DNA of 11,903 bases, taken from the NCBI GenBank assembly GCA_946630765.1, contig CAMOZF010000022.1, positions 1 through 11,903 of the forward strand, in the 5' to 3' direction. The notes below the pieces were generated by a model. The model did no database searches. It had not been told where the DNA came from and saw nothing but the letters and a program-made list of their open reading frames with translations. Position 1 is the stretch's first letter, and every line of letters begins with the position of its first letter. Source of the stretch: an uncultured Lachnospiraceae bacterium (GTDB lineage: Bacteria > Bacillota_A > Clostridia > Lachnospirales > Lachnospiraceae). This document shows positions 1 to 7,381 of this stretch, one piece after another. Both the position numbers and the translations under genes were made by a program.

Positions 1-59
1 TCTTTTTCATCCTTCCAGACTTCTTTTGCCAGTCTGAACACCGCCCAGCCCTTCGCCAT
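1..59 (-). CDS. 5' end of an unidentified gene, cut by the window edge
   Basis: An ATG at 57-59 (minus strand) opens a frame that stays open to the left edge, giving 19 residues that begin MAKGWAVFRLAKEVWK. The start lies 8 bp past the stop codon of the upstream EFR1-type gene on the same strand, which suggests co-transcription and perhaps translational coupling. The Shine-Dalgarno is weak: only a purine stretch (AAGAG) abuts the ATG. The visible peptide is basic and aromatic with no recognisable domain, so no function is assigned. The true start could lie further inside the gene, beyond the edge. Confidence 0.5.
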   Translation of the reverse strand, partial: MAKGWAVFRLAKEVWKDEK

Positions 60-67
60 CTCTTAGA

Positions 68-859
68 TCAATTTGAATTGTTCTCCGGCTGCTGCCGGTT
101 CGCCGCAATGATCTCTGCCAGCGTAATGTGAGGATTTCTGTAGCGTTCTTCCGGATTCACTTCCGTATCGCCGGCAAATTTGATTGCCTTCTTCGGGCAG
201 GCCTGAATACAGGCCATGCAGTTTGCGCAGTCCGTGTAATCATAATCGGGCTTTTTGTCAATGATGCGGATGCAGCCCCGCGGGCAGACACGTGCGCAGG
301 TTCCGCAGCCGATGCATTCGTCCGTGACCCGGTATAACGGAAAATGGAACAACGGGCCGTTTTCCGCGATCATCTTTTGATAGAAGCCGTAGAATGCCGT
401 TTCCTCCTCGGTCGCAGTCTGGATCATCTTCTTTCCTTCGTTGATGTCCGCCCGGATTTTTGCGAGATGCTCGTCGACTTTCTTCTCGGGATCGATTTTT
501 CTCTGTTCCGCCATATCGAAAACGAGCAGTGCGTTATCGAGCATGATGACTGTATTGATGTAATCCGCCGGCTTTCCGATCGATTTCAGATAATCGTTCA
601 TCCGCTCGGCGACGCCGCCCTGATGGCATCCGAAGGTAACGACAAGATAAAAGTAGTCGGTCTCAAAATCCGAACCCTGGATAAAATCCCTGACCAGCTT
701 CGGCACTTCAAACTCGTAAAGCGGGCAGACGATACCGATTTTATCCGCCTTATAATGCCGGTTCTTCTTTTTCAGCTCCTGAGGAATACTGTACCGTTCC
801 TCGTCAAGCTGTTTTGCGGCGTACAGACTGTTGCCGGTTGCCGTAAAATAAAAAACCAT
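68..859 (-). CDS. EFR1-type flavodoxin/ferredoxin fusion (flavodoxin-like fold plus two [4Fe-4S] clusters)
   Basis: 263 residues. The N-terminal part (about 1-170) has a flavodoxin-like fold: strand 1 runs straight into the FMN phosphate loop YFTATGNSLYAA (residues 4-15), followed by a CPLYEF segment (45-50) and FGCHQGG (76-82). The C-terminal part (about 178-230) is a bacterial two-cluster ferredoxin: C182-x2-C185-x2-C188-x3-C192-P and C211-x2-C214-x2-C217-x3-C221-P. This matches the EFR1 family of anaerobic Firmicutes, cytoplasmic proteins thought to pass electrons between a flavin and iron-sulfur centres; their partners are mostly unknown. The start is supported by AGGGAGG (868-875) upstream of the ATG. 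It lies 81 bp downstream of the glycoside hydrolase gene on the same strand with no terminator between them, so the two are probably co-transcribed. The cluster ligands are complete and the length is normal. The physiological partner is not evident. Confidence 0.9.
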   Translation of the reverse strand: MVFYFTATGNSLYAAKQLDEERYSIPQELKKKNRHYKADKIGIVCPLYEFEVPKLVRDFIQGSDFETDYFYLVVTFGCHQGGVAERMNDYLKSIGKPADYINTVIMLDNALLVFDMAEQRKIDPEKKVDEHLAKIRADINEGKKMIQTATEEETAFYGFYQKMIAENGPLFHFPLYRVTDECIGCGTCARVCPRGCIRIIDKKPDYDYTDCANCMACIQACPKKAIKFAGDTEVNPEERYRNPHITLAEIIAANRQQPENNSN

Positions 860-940
860 GAATGATTCCCTCCCTGTTTAAGACTTTCACTCCATCACAC
901 TCTCATAACTATTCTGCTCCACGTTCGAAATCCGAGACAG

Positions 941-3001
941 TCAGAACCACACAAATACCGATCTGAACCATGGAATGCAGATCTTTTCGCCCATCGTAAT
1001 CTCCGAGATCTCCCCTGTCGAAGGATCATACAGCATGGCATTCTTCTTTGTTTCGTGCTGAAGCAGTACATCCCGGTCTTCCCGTGTATTGTTCAAAATC
1101 ATCCAGAGTTCTCTGCCTTCTTTCTCAAATCTGCCCTTGATGATCGCCGCGTTATCGCTCTTTGCGGTGAAAGTGCTGTCGCACAAATCAAGCCAGGCAA
1201 GAATCTCTTCATCGGAAACTGCGGCAAAATCCTTCCTGCTCTCTTTCCTGTCCACCGGTCTTTCTGTCCCAAGCATCGGAATTTTATTCTGAAAAAGCAC
1301 CCGAACCCCGCGGTCCTTCAGCTTTTTCAGGGCCTCGTAGCTTTCATCATACAGAATGTCCATGGCCGGAAGAATAACCGTTCGAACCGGATGCCCGGAA
1401 ATTTCCGGTTGTTCTTTCTCTGCGGCAGCAAGAAGATCCTCCATATCCGCGTAATAGAAATCATGCCCGCTCTCGTAGATCTTTTTCACAAGAGGCTGTA
1501 CGGCGTTATCCGTATCACCTGTGAAATCACCCATCGTATAGGACGGAATCAGCTTGCCCTGAGTATCCTCAATGCCATAGTAGACAAAGGTACTGCAGTC
1601 GTTAACGCAGCCGTCGAGCATATGCGAAATCCGCCCGACGTACTCGTTGAACCAGTTCGCCTCCTGCTCATTCAGCGGTCCGTTCTCGCCCTTCAGCTTC
1701 ACGGGATCATATTCTTCAAAATTGTTGAAATAATAAGAATTCACCTTCCGGACGCCGCCGAGGAACAGAAGCCCGATAATCGCGCACATGTTGTCGAGGT
1801 GATGCTCCATAAATGTCGGAATATTCACGACGGGGCAAAGTTCCACCATCATGCCTGGCAGATTGTTTTTTCGAACCGCCATCTGCGGGTGCTTGGCGGC
1901 ATTGTAGTTGTAGATTTCCGGATAGCACTCCAGGATGTCCATTCCGGGAAGGCCGGCACAGCGCAGTGTTTCGATGTAAGAGCCATAGTCCAGCACGTTT
2001 CCGAGAATATTTTCCTCCCCGAGATAATGTCCGGAAATTATGGTTCCGTGGTCCCTGCACCATCGGTTCAGCTGACCGGTATAGTTCCTTCCGATCAATT
2101 TTCCGACAAGCTGGTAGAAGCGGATCCTTTCAGGCGCCGCGGATGTGTCACCTTCAAAAAGATGATGCAGCACAGGCTCGAGACGTGTGCCGTATTCCAG
2201 CTCATATTCCTCAAATAGTCCGTCCACCCACGGAGCCAGCGCGAAGGACCACTGGACAAAGGGGGTCATATGGCGCACCATCAGCGAAGGCTCATCCGTG
2301 AAGACCGCTTCCGCTCCGGGAAACGCCTCCGGTGCTTCCTCAGCAATCGGTTCATAGAAAAGATCAATGAAGCGGCGAACCGCCTTTTCGTCCATGATAT
2401 TGATATAAGGGCCGACCGCCGGAGTATTCGCAATCTGTGAGCCTTCCTGGGCGGTCCGGACTGCAAAGATAAACAGCACATCGTCCTTCAGAAGATCCGT
2501 CTCCAGCGATCTTTCGGTAAAGGGAACCGCTTCCGCTGCATCCTCATCAAGCGCTCTCACAGGAAATGCGCTGTCCCATCTGAGACGAACCGGAATCTTC
2601 ATTGCCCAGACGATTTTGTCGGAATCATCATCGATATGGTAGGTGAAATGCTCCGCGGCATAAGCCATATGCCGGTGCATGTAGAGTCCCTTCGCCACCA
2701 GTTCCGGATGCCCTGCCGTGCTCATACCGCCTGCAACGCCGGAAGGAAAGCCCTTCTCATCATACAGAAAATAACCGAAATTCCGTCTTTTCAGCTCATC
2801 CGTGATTTCTCCCAGCTTCTTACAGTCCTCGCGGTAATGATCATTCGGCGCATCCCGGTCCGGATTCGTGACAACACCGCCGTAGCCGAAAGCTTCCACG
2901 GCGTCCAGATGTCTCACATAATCATCCGCAAAATGATGGATGATCGGTTTTACCCGGTACTTCCGGTCCGGACAATTCCATTGATTGATATCAAATTTCA
3001 T
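941..3001 (-). CDS. GH106-like cytoplasmic glycoside hydrolase
   Basis: 686 residues from the preferred ATG at 2999-3001. GGAGGAA (3005-3011) sits 5 nt upstream of it. An in-frame ATG at 3037 would add 12 residues but has no ribosome site. No signal peptide is visible, so the protein should act in the cytoplasm. The N-terminal region resembles the (beta/alpha) barrel of GH106-type hydrolases (alpha-L-rhamnosidase-like): LYDEKGFPSGVAGG (79-92), the acidic strand-end motif FTDEPS (234-239, E237 a candidate catalytic acid) and SGHYLGEEN (323-331, E329/E330 candidates). A segment near 560-610 (VILPAMDILYDESYEALKKL and what follows) resembles the flavodoxin/GATase-like domain behind many such barrels, and the last ~60 residues look like a small beta-domain (LYDPSTGEISEI). 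It is shorter than typical GH106 enzymes (around 1000 residues or more) and lacks an obvious sugar-binding sandwich. It heads a minus-strand operon divergent from the alcohol dehydrogenase operon. The substrate is unknown; rhamnosidase activity is only one possibility. Confidence 0.75.
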   Translation of the reverse strand: MKFDINQWNCPDRKYRVKPIIHHFADDYVRHLDAVEAFGYGGVVTNPDRDAPNDHYREDCKKLGEITDELKRRNFGYFLYDEKGFPSGVAGGMSTAGHPELVAKGLYMHRHMAYAAEHFTYHIDDDSDKIVWAMKIPVRLRWDSAFPVRALDEDAAEAVPFTERSLETDLLKDDVLFIFAVRTAQEGSQIANTPAVGPYINIMDEKAVRRFIDLFYEPIAEEAPEAFPGAEAVFTDEPSLMVRHMTPFVQWSFALAPWVDGLFEEYELEYGTRLEPVLHHLFEGDTSAAPERIRFYQLVGKLIGRNYTGQLNRWCRDHGTIISGHYLGEENILGNVLDYGSYIETLRCAGLPGMDILECYPEIYNYNAAKHPQMAVRKNNLPGMMVELCPVVNIPTFMEHHLDNMCAIIGLLFLGGVRKVNSYYFNNFEEYDPVKLKGENGPLNEQEANWFNEYVGRISHMLDGCVNDCSTFVYYGIEDTQGKLIPSYTMGDFTGDTDNAVQPLVKKIYESGHDFYYADMEDLLAAAEKEQPEISGHPVRTVILPAMDILYDESYEALKKLKDRGVRVLFQNKIPMLGTERPVDRKESRKDFAAVSDEEILAWLDLCDSTFTAKSDNAAIIKGRFEKEGRELWMILNNTREDRDVLLQHETKKNAMLYDPSTGEISEITMGEKICIPWFRSVFVWF

Positions 3002-3004
3002 GGC

Positions 3005-3011
3005 TTCCTCC
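3005..3011 (-). promoter_or_regulatory. ribosome binding site fixing the glycoside hydrolase start
   Basis: GGAGGAA on the minus strand; GGAGG (3007-3011) ends 5 nt before the ATG at 2999-3001. No comparable site precedes the in-frame ATG at 3035-3037, so the shorter protein is preferred. Confidence 0.8.
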
Positions 3012-3054
3012 GTTAATTTAAGTGCTGACTGATCCATATTATTTCATTGATACC

Positions 3055-3083
3055 ATTATAATCAAGAGCAATCAAGAGATAAA
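3055..3083 (-). promoter_or_regulatory. probable promoter of the glycoside hydrolase operon
   Basis: A perfect minus-strand -10 box TATAAT lies at 3055-3060. At 17 bp spacing the -35 position (3078-3083) reads TTTATC, a poor match to TTGACA, so the promoter may need an activator. The spacer contains the tandem repeat described separately. Transcription would begin near 3048, giving a leader of about 45 nt before the preferred ATG. Confidence 0.5.
3060..3078. repeat. tandem 9-bp direct repeat AATCAAGAG in the promoter spacer
   Basis: AATCAAGAG occurs at 3060-3068 and again at 3070-3078, a period of 10 bp, about one helical turn. Both copies lie between the -10 and -35 positions of the minus-strand promoter. 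That arrangement fits a regulator binding two half-sites on one face of the DNA, but a chance repeat in AT-rich DNA is not excluded. Confidence 0.45.
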
Positions 3084-3166
3084 GTCTCATTTCTTAACAA
3101 TTCTATTAGGTTTATCTTATAACCTGCGACTTTCCGGGCCACTATGGTTCTCTATTATTAGTTTTT

Positions 3167-3176
3167 GCTTATAAGC
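3167..3176. repeat. 10-bp perfect palindrome in the divergent intergenic region
   Basis: GCTTATAAGC is its own reverse complement. It lies upstream of the plus-strand promoter (18 bp before its -35 box) and upstream of the minus-strand promoter. It could be an operator for either operon; it does not extend beyond 10 bp. Confidence 0.3.
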
Positions 3177-3193
3177 TTGCCAACAATCCAGGC

Positions 3194-3222
3194 TTCAAAT
3201 AATCCATGACTTAATGTAGAAT
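3194..3222 (+). promoter_or_regulatory. probable promoter of the alcohol dehydrogenase operon
   Basis: TTCAAA (3194-3199), a 17-bp spacer and TAGAAT (3217-3222) match the housekeeping sigma consensus at 4 of 6 and 5 of 6 positions. Transcription would begin near 3229, about 35 nt ahead of the start codon. The same -35 hexamer at the same spacing occurs before the hydrolase gene at 10289. Confidence 0.55.
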
Positions 3223-3263
3223 ATTTCATAGAAAGTGCTCATTCAGGAAAAGGAGGTAGCGTG

Positions 3264-4424
3264 ATGAACAATTTCGTATTCAACAATCCCGTTCGTGTAT
3301 ATTTCGGGGAAGGAATGATGCAGTATGCCATGGATATGGAACTTCCCAAAATCGGAAAGCGTGTACTTCTCGCTTATGGCGGCGGTTCCATCAAACGAAA
3401 CGGTGTCTATGACAAAGTCATCGGTATGCTGAAGGCGGCCGGGAAGGAAATCATCGAGTTTCCCGGGATCACGCCGAATCCCCGTTACACAGAAGTTCAG
3501 GCCTGCGCGAAGCTTGCCCGCGAAAATGAAGTCGATTTCATGCTGGCTGTCGGCGGCGGCTCAGTCATCGACTGCGTCCGCACAGCGGCGGTACAGGCGC
3601 TTCTTGATGAAGATATCTGGACTGTTGAAGTTGAAAGACATGAGCTTCCGAAAGACGCGATCCCGATGGGCATCGTACTCACGCTCGGCGGAACCGGCAG
3701 CGATATGAACTGGCTCGCAGGCATTAATGATGAAGAGCGCCATGAGAAAATCACCTATGCCGGAAAGCATGCGGAATTTGACATCATCGATCCTTCATTC
3801 ACAAAAAGCGTTCCGATGGGGCAGCTTCTGACCGGTGTTTTCGACACGCTGAGCCACTTCATGGAAACCTATTTTGGAAAAGGCGAATGTGTCAGTGATG
3901 AAATCATGGAATCCATCATGGCAAATGTCGTTAGAAACGCCCGCATCATCAAGAAGAATCCGGACGATGACAAGGCAAGAAGTGAGCTTCTCTGGGACTC
4001 TTCTCTTGCGTTCAGCGGTCTTCCTGCGGCAGGAAAGATGACGGATTTCCAGTGTCACAGCATTGAGCACTGGATCAGCGGCTATACGGACGCCAACCAC
4101 GGCCGGACGCTCGCTGTCCTGCACCCGGTCGTTTACCGCAGGCTTTGTGAAGCAGAACCCGGGAAGTTTGCCCGGTTCGCCGGAAAAGTTATGGATATCG
4201 ATACGGAGGGCATGACCGAAAATGAAGCCGCGCGTGCCGGCGTACAGGCCCTTGAAAATTTCATCCGTGAGCTCGGTCTTCCGACTACTTTCGAAGAACT
4301 CGGAATTCAGACAGACGACGAGCTCCTCGAGACCATCGCAGATCACTGCCTTCCAAACGGCGGCTGCCGTGTGCAGTTCACCAGGGACGATTTTCTTGAA
4401 ATTCTGAGAGAATGTGCAAGATGA
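3264..4424 (+). CDS. iron-containing alcohol dehydrogenase (butanol dehydrogenase/YqhD-like)
   Basis: 386 residues from ATG 3264; AGGAGG (3251-3256) is 7 nt upstream. A GTG at 3261 is in frame but only 4 nt from the site. This is a group III metal-dependent dehydrogenase interconverting alcohols and aldehydes with NAD(P)H, in the cytoplasm. The N-terminal dinucleotide-binding part carries YGGGS (38-42) and VGGGSVID (96-103), then LGGTGSDMNW (141-150, D where the family usually has E). The C-terminal helical domain supplies all expected metal ligands: D194, H198 (FDTLSHF), H265 and H279 (spacing 14, as in YqhD). Length is typical. The GGGS near residue 40 is of the type found in the NADPH-preferring butanol dehydrogenase branch, an inference. 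It is the first gene of a four-gene operon, its stop overlapping the transporter start as ATGA. The likely role is reducing an aldehyde, or oxidising an alcohol, derived from the imported substrate. Confidence 0.93.
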   Translation: MNNFVFNNPVRVYFGEGMMQYAMDMELPKIGKRVLLAYGGGSIKRNGVYDKVIGMLKAAGKEIIEFPGITPNPRYTEVQACAKLARENEVDFMLAVGGGSVIDCVRTAAVQALLDEDIWTVEVERHELPKDAIPMGIVLTLGGTGSDMNWLAGINDEERHEKITYAGKHAEFDIIDPSFTKSVPMGQLLTGVFDTLSHFMETYFGKGECVSDEIMESIMANVVRNARIIKKNPDDDKARSELLWDSSLAFSGLPAAGKMTDFQCHSIEHWISGYTDANHGRTLAVLHPVVYRRLCEAEPGKFARFAGKVMDIDTEGMTENEAARAGVQALENFIRELGLPTTFEELGIQTDDELLETIADHCLPNGGCRVQFTRDDFLEILRECAR

Positions 4425-5707
4425 AAAAAACAGCAAAACCCAAATTCTTCTACGGATGGGTCAGTGCAGCGGTCTGTTTCCTGATCGTGTTTGCGGCAAC
4501 CGGAGCTGCCGCGCTGACCTTCAACATTTTCACGATTCCCGTGACCGAACACTACGGGATCTCCCGCACAGGCTATTCCATCACCGTCAGTCTGGCCTCC
4601 GTCATCAGCGCGGTCTGCTATTTCTGCTATGGGCCGTCCGTGCGAAAAATCGGCGTAAAACGCTCGATTATCATCGGTCTTTGCATGTACGGCCTCGGAC
4701 TGGGACTGTTTGCATCGGGGCTGGGCGTCTGGACGCTGTATGCCAAAGCAGTTTTCTGCGGTATTGCAGGTGTTTTTATCAGTTCCTCTGTCCTTACGCA
4801 GATCATCAACAACTGGTTTGTCGAGAAGCGCGGGCTTCTGATCGGAATTATCTGTGCCGCGAGCGGCATCGGCGGTTCTGTTTTCTCACCGATCCTGGGG
4901 GCTGTCCTGGAAAAAAGCGGCTGGCAAACAGCCTGCCTTCTCCTATGTTTCCTGGTTTTCCTCTGTGTACCAGTCACTTGGATTTTCTTATCCATTGACC
5001 CCGAGGAGAAAGGCAGTGTCGCCTACGGCAAAAGTACTCAGGCGGTGAAACATGATCTGCCGGAAGAGAACATGCCTACCGGAAAACTTCTGAAGGATTA
5101 TCGTTTCTGGCTTATCACTCTCGCTGTTTTCTTCATCAATTTTTCCATGACGCCGTCCTACAACAATGTCACGCCGCACCTCATAGACTCCGGCTTCGCG
5201 CCGCTGTGGGTAACCGGCATCGCGATGGTTGTGCTTCTGATTTCCAATGCCGCAGCAAAGCCTGTCATGGGGATTCTGAATGACCGCTTCGGCGTTCTTT
5301 CAACGATTCTGATCACCTGCATTCTCTGCACCGCTGCGCCTTTCATGATGTCTTTTGCCGGAAGAAGCGGCAGCGCATTTGCAGTGACCACCGTCGCATT
5401 GCTCGGTTTCGGTACGCCCGTTACAACGGTTGTGATCCCGCTTGTGATCAGCCGGATCTTCCCTGCGAAAGCCTATAATACGATGATTGGGCTCACGATG
5501 GCGGCAGGCTATATCGGCACAACACTCGGGACTCCGATTTCCAATTACATCTATGACACCAGCGGATCTTACCGAGCATCCTACTGGATTTCGGCTGTGA
5601 CGGCAGCTGTCACACTGATTCTCATGCTTCTGTCGCTGATCAGAAAGGACAGAAGAGGCGCGGACCTACCAAAAACTCAGAAATCAGCTGTCAAAACCGC
5701 TGCCTGA
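4421..5707 (+). CDS. MFS transporter, OFA/monocarboxylate-porter-like
   Basis: 428 residues from ATG 4421, which overlaps the upstream stop codon as ATGA, a sign of translational coupling. An in-frame ATG at 4412 adds only MCK and is badly placed relative to the purine-rich GAGAG at 4406-4410. The protein is an integral membrane secondary carrier with about 12 hydrophobic segments in two six-helix halves, separated by a charged cytoplasmic loop (about 192-228). Family marks are FFYGWV at the N-terminus (9-14), the loop 2-3 stretch GPSVRKIGVKR (71-81), NWFVEKRGLLIG (131-142), AASGIGGSVFSP (146-157) and the second-half repeat GILNDRFG (284-291). This layout is typical of the oxalate:formate antiporter and monocarboxylate-transporter branches, which carry organic anions. 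In this operon it most likely imports the substrate or exports a carboxylate end product; direction and substrate cannot be told from the sequence. Confidence 0.88.
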   Translation: MKKTAKPKFFYGWVSAAVCFLIVFAATGAAALTFNIFTIPVTEHYGISRTGYSITVSLASVISAVCYFCYGPSVRKIGVKRSIIIGLCMYGLGLGLFASGLGVWTLYAKAVFCGIAGVFISSSVLTQIINNWFVEKRGLLIGIICAASGIGGSVFSPILGAVLEKSGWQTACLLLCFLVFLCVPVTWIFLSIDPEEKGSVAYGKSTQAVKHDLPEENMPTGKLLKDYRFWLITLAVFFINFSMTPSYNNVTPHLIDSGFAPLWVTGIAMVVLLISNAAAKPVMGILNDRFGVLSTILITCILCTAAPFMMSFAGRSGSAFAVTTVALLGFGTPVTTVVIPLVISRIFPAKAYNTMIGLTMAAGYIGTTLGTPISNYIYDTSGSYRASYWISAVTAAVTLILMLLSLIRKDRRGADLPKTQKSAVKTAA

Positions 5708-5753
5708 ATGCAGACAAATATAAAATACAATCAATATAAAAAAGAGGTGGAAA

Positions 5754-6740
5754 ATGTTTACAAAAAAGAATTCTCTGAAAGACATTATGACAGACTCCCG
5801 CATCGCACCGTATGCCGATCGGGTGGTTGTCGGACTGGACCTTACTCAGGCGCCATTCTATGAGACGACAATTGAAGAGCTCTCCCGTCAACACATGTTC
5901 CATGGCTACACGCTTCTGAACGGCTTCAACCGGCTTCTCGAAGCGGTGGAGGACGGTGCGTTCTTCTACCCCCTGTATACGGAAGAAGAAATCCAGGCAG
6001 ATCCGAAGAAAGCAGAAGCCTGCTTCATGCTTTTCCCCTCCATGGATCCCGAGGCGGATACGCGTCCCTTCCTTGTTTGTGTGCCCGGCGGCGGAAATGT
6101 ACAGATCTGGAACATGAGCGAAGGCTTCCCGATCGCCAATCATTTCAACCAGCTCGGCTACCACGTCGTCATTCTGAACTACCGCTACGGCGGTGAAAAG
6201 CTGTATCCCGCGCCGCTTGATGATATGGCTCAGCTTCTTAGGGTGATTGAGGAAAGAAAAGACGAATTGCACTTAAACGCCGGTCATTACTTTACCGCCG
6301 GTTTCTCGGCGGGCGGTTATCTTGTCAACTCCTGGAGCACGACGAATCACGGCTACAAGGCTTACGGCCTGCCGAAGCCGGTCATGAATATCTCAGTCTA
6401 CGGCTTCGTGTCCTGGAAGGGCGTCAAGGACGACTGGGATGTTGATTTCTTCGGAATTACAACCCATGGTCTGACAATCAAAGAGGCTGCGAAGACCGAC
6501 TGGAACGTAGAAGAACACCTTGACGGCTTCCCGCCGACCTTTATCCTCCACGGCGACGATGACCACTCCTGCGACTGTGTCAATTCCTACATCCTGGCGG
6601 ATGCGCTGAAGGAGGCCGGCATCCCTTATGTGCTGGAAATCGGCAAGGGCATGGATCACGGTTTCGGCGAAGCGCTTTTCAGCTCTCTTCGCGGCTGGCC
6701 GGAGCGTGCAGTCAATTTCCTGAATGAAATCTCGAAGTAA
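5754..6740 (+). CDS. alpha/beta hydrolase (esterase/lipase-like) with PGGG oxyanion motif
   Basis: 328 residues; AGAGGTGG (5743-5750) precedes the ATG and the gap from the transporter gene is 46 bp. Serine hydrolase of the BD-FAE/esterase-lipase type, without signal peptide, so cytoplasmic. The oxyanion segment is VCVPGGGN (108-115), with proline where the family usually has the histidine of HGGG. The nucleophile elbow is GFSAGG (183-188, S185). The acid is probably D270 in HGDDD (266-270) and the base H302 in GMDHGFG (299-305), so the triad is complete. About 105 residues precede the oxyanion loop, more than in minimal family members, and the first 90 are not recognised. It probably removes an acyl group or hydrolyses an ester or lactone of the molecule handled by this operon; this is inference. 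Twelve bp separate it from the flavoprotein gene. Confidence 0.88.
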   Translation: MFTKKNSLKDIMTDSRIAPYADRVVVGLDLTQAPFYETTIEELSRQHMFHGYTLLNGFNRLLEAVEDGAFFYPLYTEEEIQADPKKAEACFMLFPSMDPEADTRPFLVCVPGGGNVQIWNMSEGFPIANHFNQLGYHVVILNYRYGGEKLYPAPLDDMAQLLRVIEERKDELHLNAGHYFTAGFSAGGYLVNSWSTTNHGYKAYGLPKPVMNISVYGFVSWKGVKDDWDVDFFGITTHGLTIKEAAKTDWNVEEHLDGFPPTFILHGDDDHSCDCVNSYILADALKEAGIPYVLEIGKGMDHGFGEALFSSLRGWPERAVNFLNEISK

Positions 6741-6752
6741 AGGAGGCAGCAG

Positions 6753-7274
6753 ATGAAAATCCTGGTATTAAACGGCAGTCCCCGAAAAAAAGGCGTCACT
6801 TCTGCCATGATCGAAGCTTTCCTCGAGGGTGCAAAAGGCAACGGCCATGAGATCAGCGTGATTCAGGTCGGCAACAAAAAAATCGCCGGCTGCATGGCCT
6901 GCGAATACTGCCATACAAAAGGCGAAGGGCGCTGCATCCAGAAAGACGAGATGCAGGAAGTCTACGATGCACTCGAGGATGCGGAGATGATCCTGATCGC
7001 GTCACCTATTTACTACCACAATATGACCGGTCAGATGCAGTGCGTGATTAACAGGACCTATGCCGTCGGCGTTCCGAAAAATCTGAAAAAAGCTGCCATT
7101 TTCCTGGCTTCCGGAAGTCCGGACATGTACGGCGGAGCGCTCTATGAGTATGAAAACACCTTCCTAAGATACATGAAGCTGGAGGATCTGGGAAGGTTCA
7201 CAATCTGTGATGCAGAAAGTAAAGAAGCCGGAAAATTCGATGAAATCCGCGCTTTCGGACGAAATCTGAAATAA
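6753..7274 (+). CDS. NAD(P)H-dependent FMN reductase / iron-sulfur-flavoprotein-like protein
   Basis: 173 residues with a strong AGGAGG (6741-6746) 6 nt before the ATG. Flavodoxin-like fold of the NADPH-dependent FMN reductase family. The first strand and FMN phosphate loop is LVLNGSPRKKGVTS (4-17), and a second flavin-contact segment is ASPIYYHNMTGQM (83-95). A compact cysteine group C47-x2-C50-x2-C53-x7-C61 follows strand 2; this resembles the cluster motif of archaeal iron-sulfur flavoproteins (Isf), though many plain FMN reductases in Clostridia carry related cysteines without a proven cluster. Last gene of the plus-strand operon, followed by an intrinsic terminator. It could reduce the operon's substrate, supply reduced flavin, or balance electrons with the alcohol dehydrogenase. 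It is short at the C-terminus compared with Isf proteins (around 190 residues). Confidence 0.88.
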   Translation: MKILVLNGSPRKKGVTSAMIEAFLEGAKGNGHEISVIQVGNKKIAGCMACEYCHTKGEGRCIQKDEMQEVYDALEDAEMILIASPIYYHNMTGQMQCVINRTYAVGVPKNLKKAAIFLASGSPDMYGGALYEYENTFLRYMKLEDLGRFTICDAESKEAGKFDEIRAFGRNLK

Positions 7275-7302
7275 AACACTAAGCCATCCATCCTGAAAAG
7301 AA

Positions 7303-7337
7303 AGCCCCCGGAGAAGCAGTGCTCCGGAGGGCTTTTT
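7303..7337. terminator. bidirectional intrinsic terminator between the operon and the LysR gene
   Basis: AGCCCCCGGAG (7303-7313) pairs with CTCCGGAGGGCT (7322-7333) apart from one bulged A, with an 8-nt loop, followed by a T run to 7337. Read from the minus strand the hairpin is also followed by a pyrimidine-rich, T-containing tail (CTTTCTTTTC). It can therefore end both the plus-strand operon (stop at 7274) and the converging LysR transcript (stop at 7382). Confidence 0.9.
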
Positions 7338-7381
7338 ATGTCCTGCGATAGACAGGCATTTGAAATGTCCGTTCTTTTCCT

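Noticed and set aside
1055..2301. Long plus-strand open frames opposite the glycoside hydrolase
   Set aside because: They mirror the coding strand of a recognisable protein, have no ribosome sites and give no recognisable domains.
3035..3037. Upstream ATG of the glycoside hydrolase frame (12 extra residues)
   Set aside because: It has no ribosome site, while the ATG at 2999-3001 has GGAGGAA at good spacing. The upstream ATG also lies very close to the likely transcription start.
3261..3263. GTG start for the alcohol dehydrogenase
   Set aside because: Only 4 nt from AGGAGG, while the adjacent ATG at 3264 has the better spacing of 7 nt; the difference is one residue.
3795..4436. Minus-strand open frame opposite the alcohol dehydrogenase
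   Set aside because: Shadow of a gene with full metal-ligand and cofactor motifs on the other strand.
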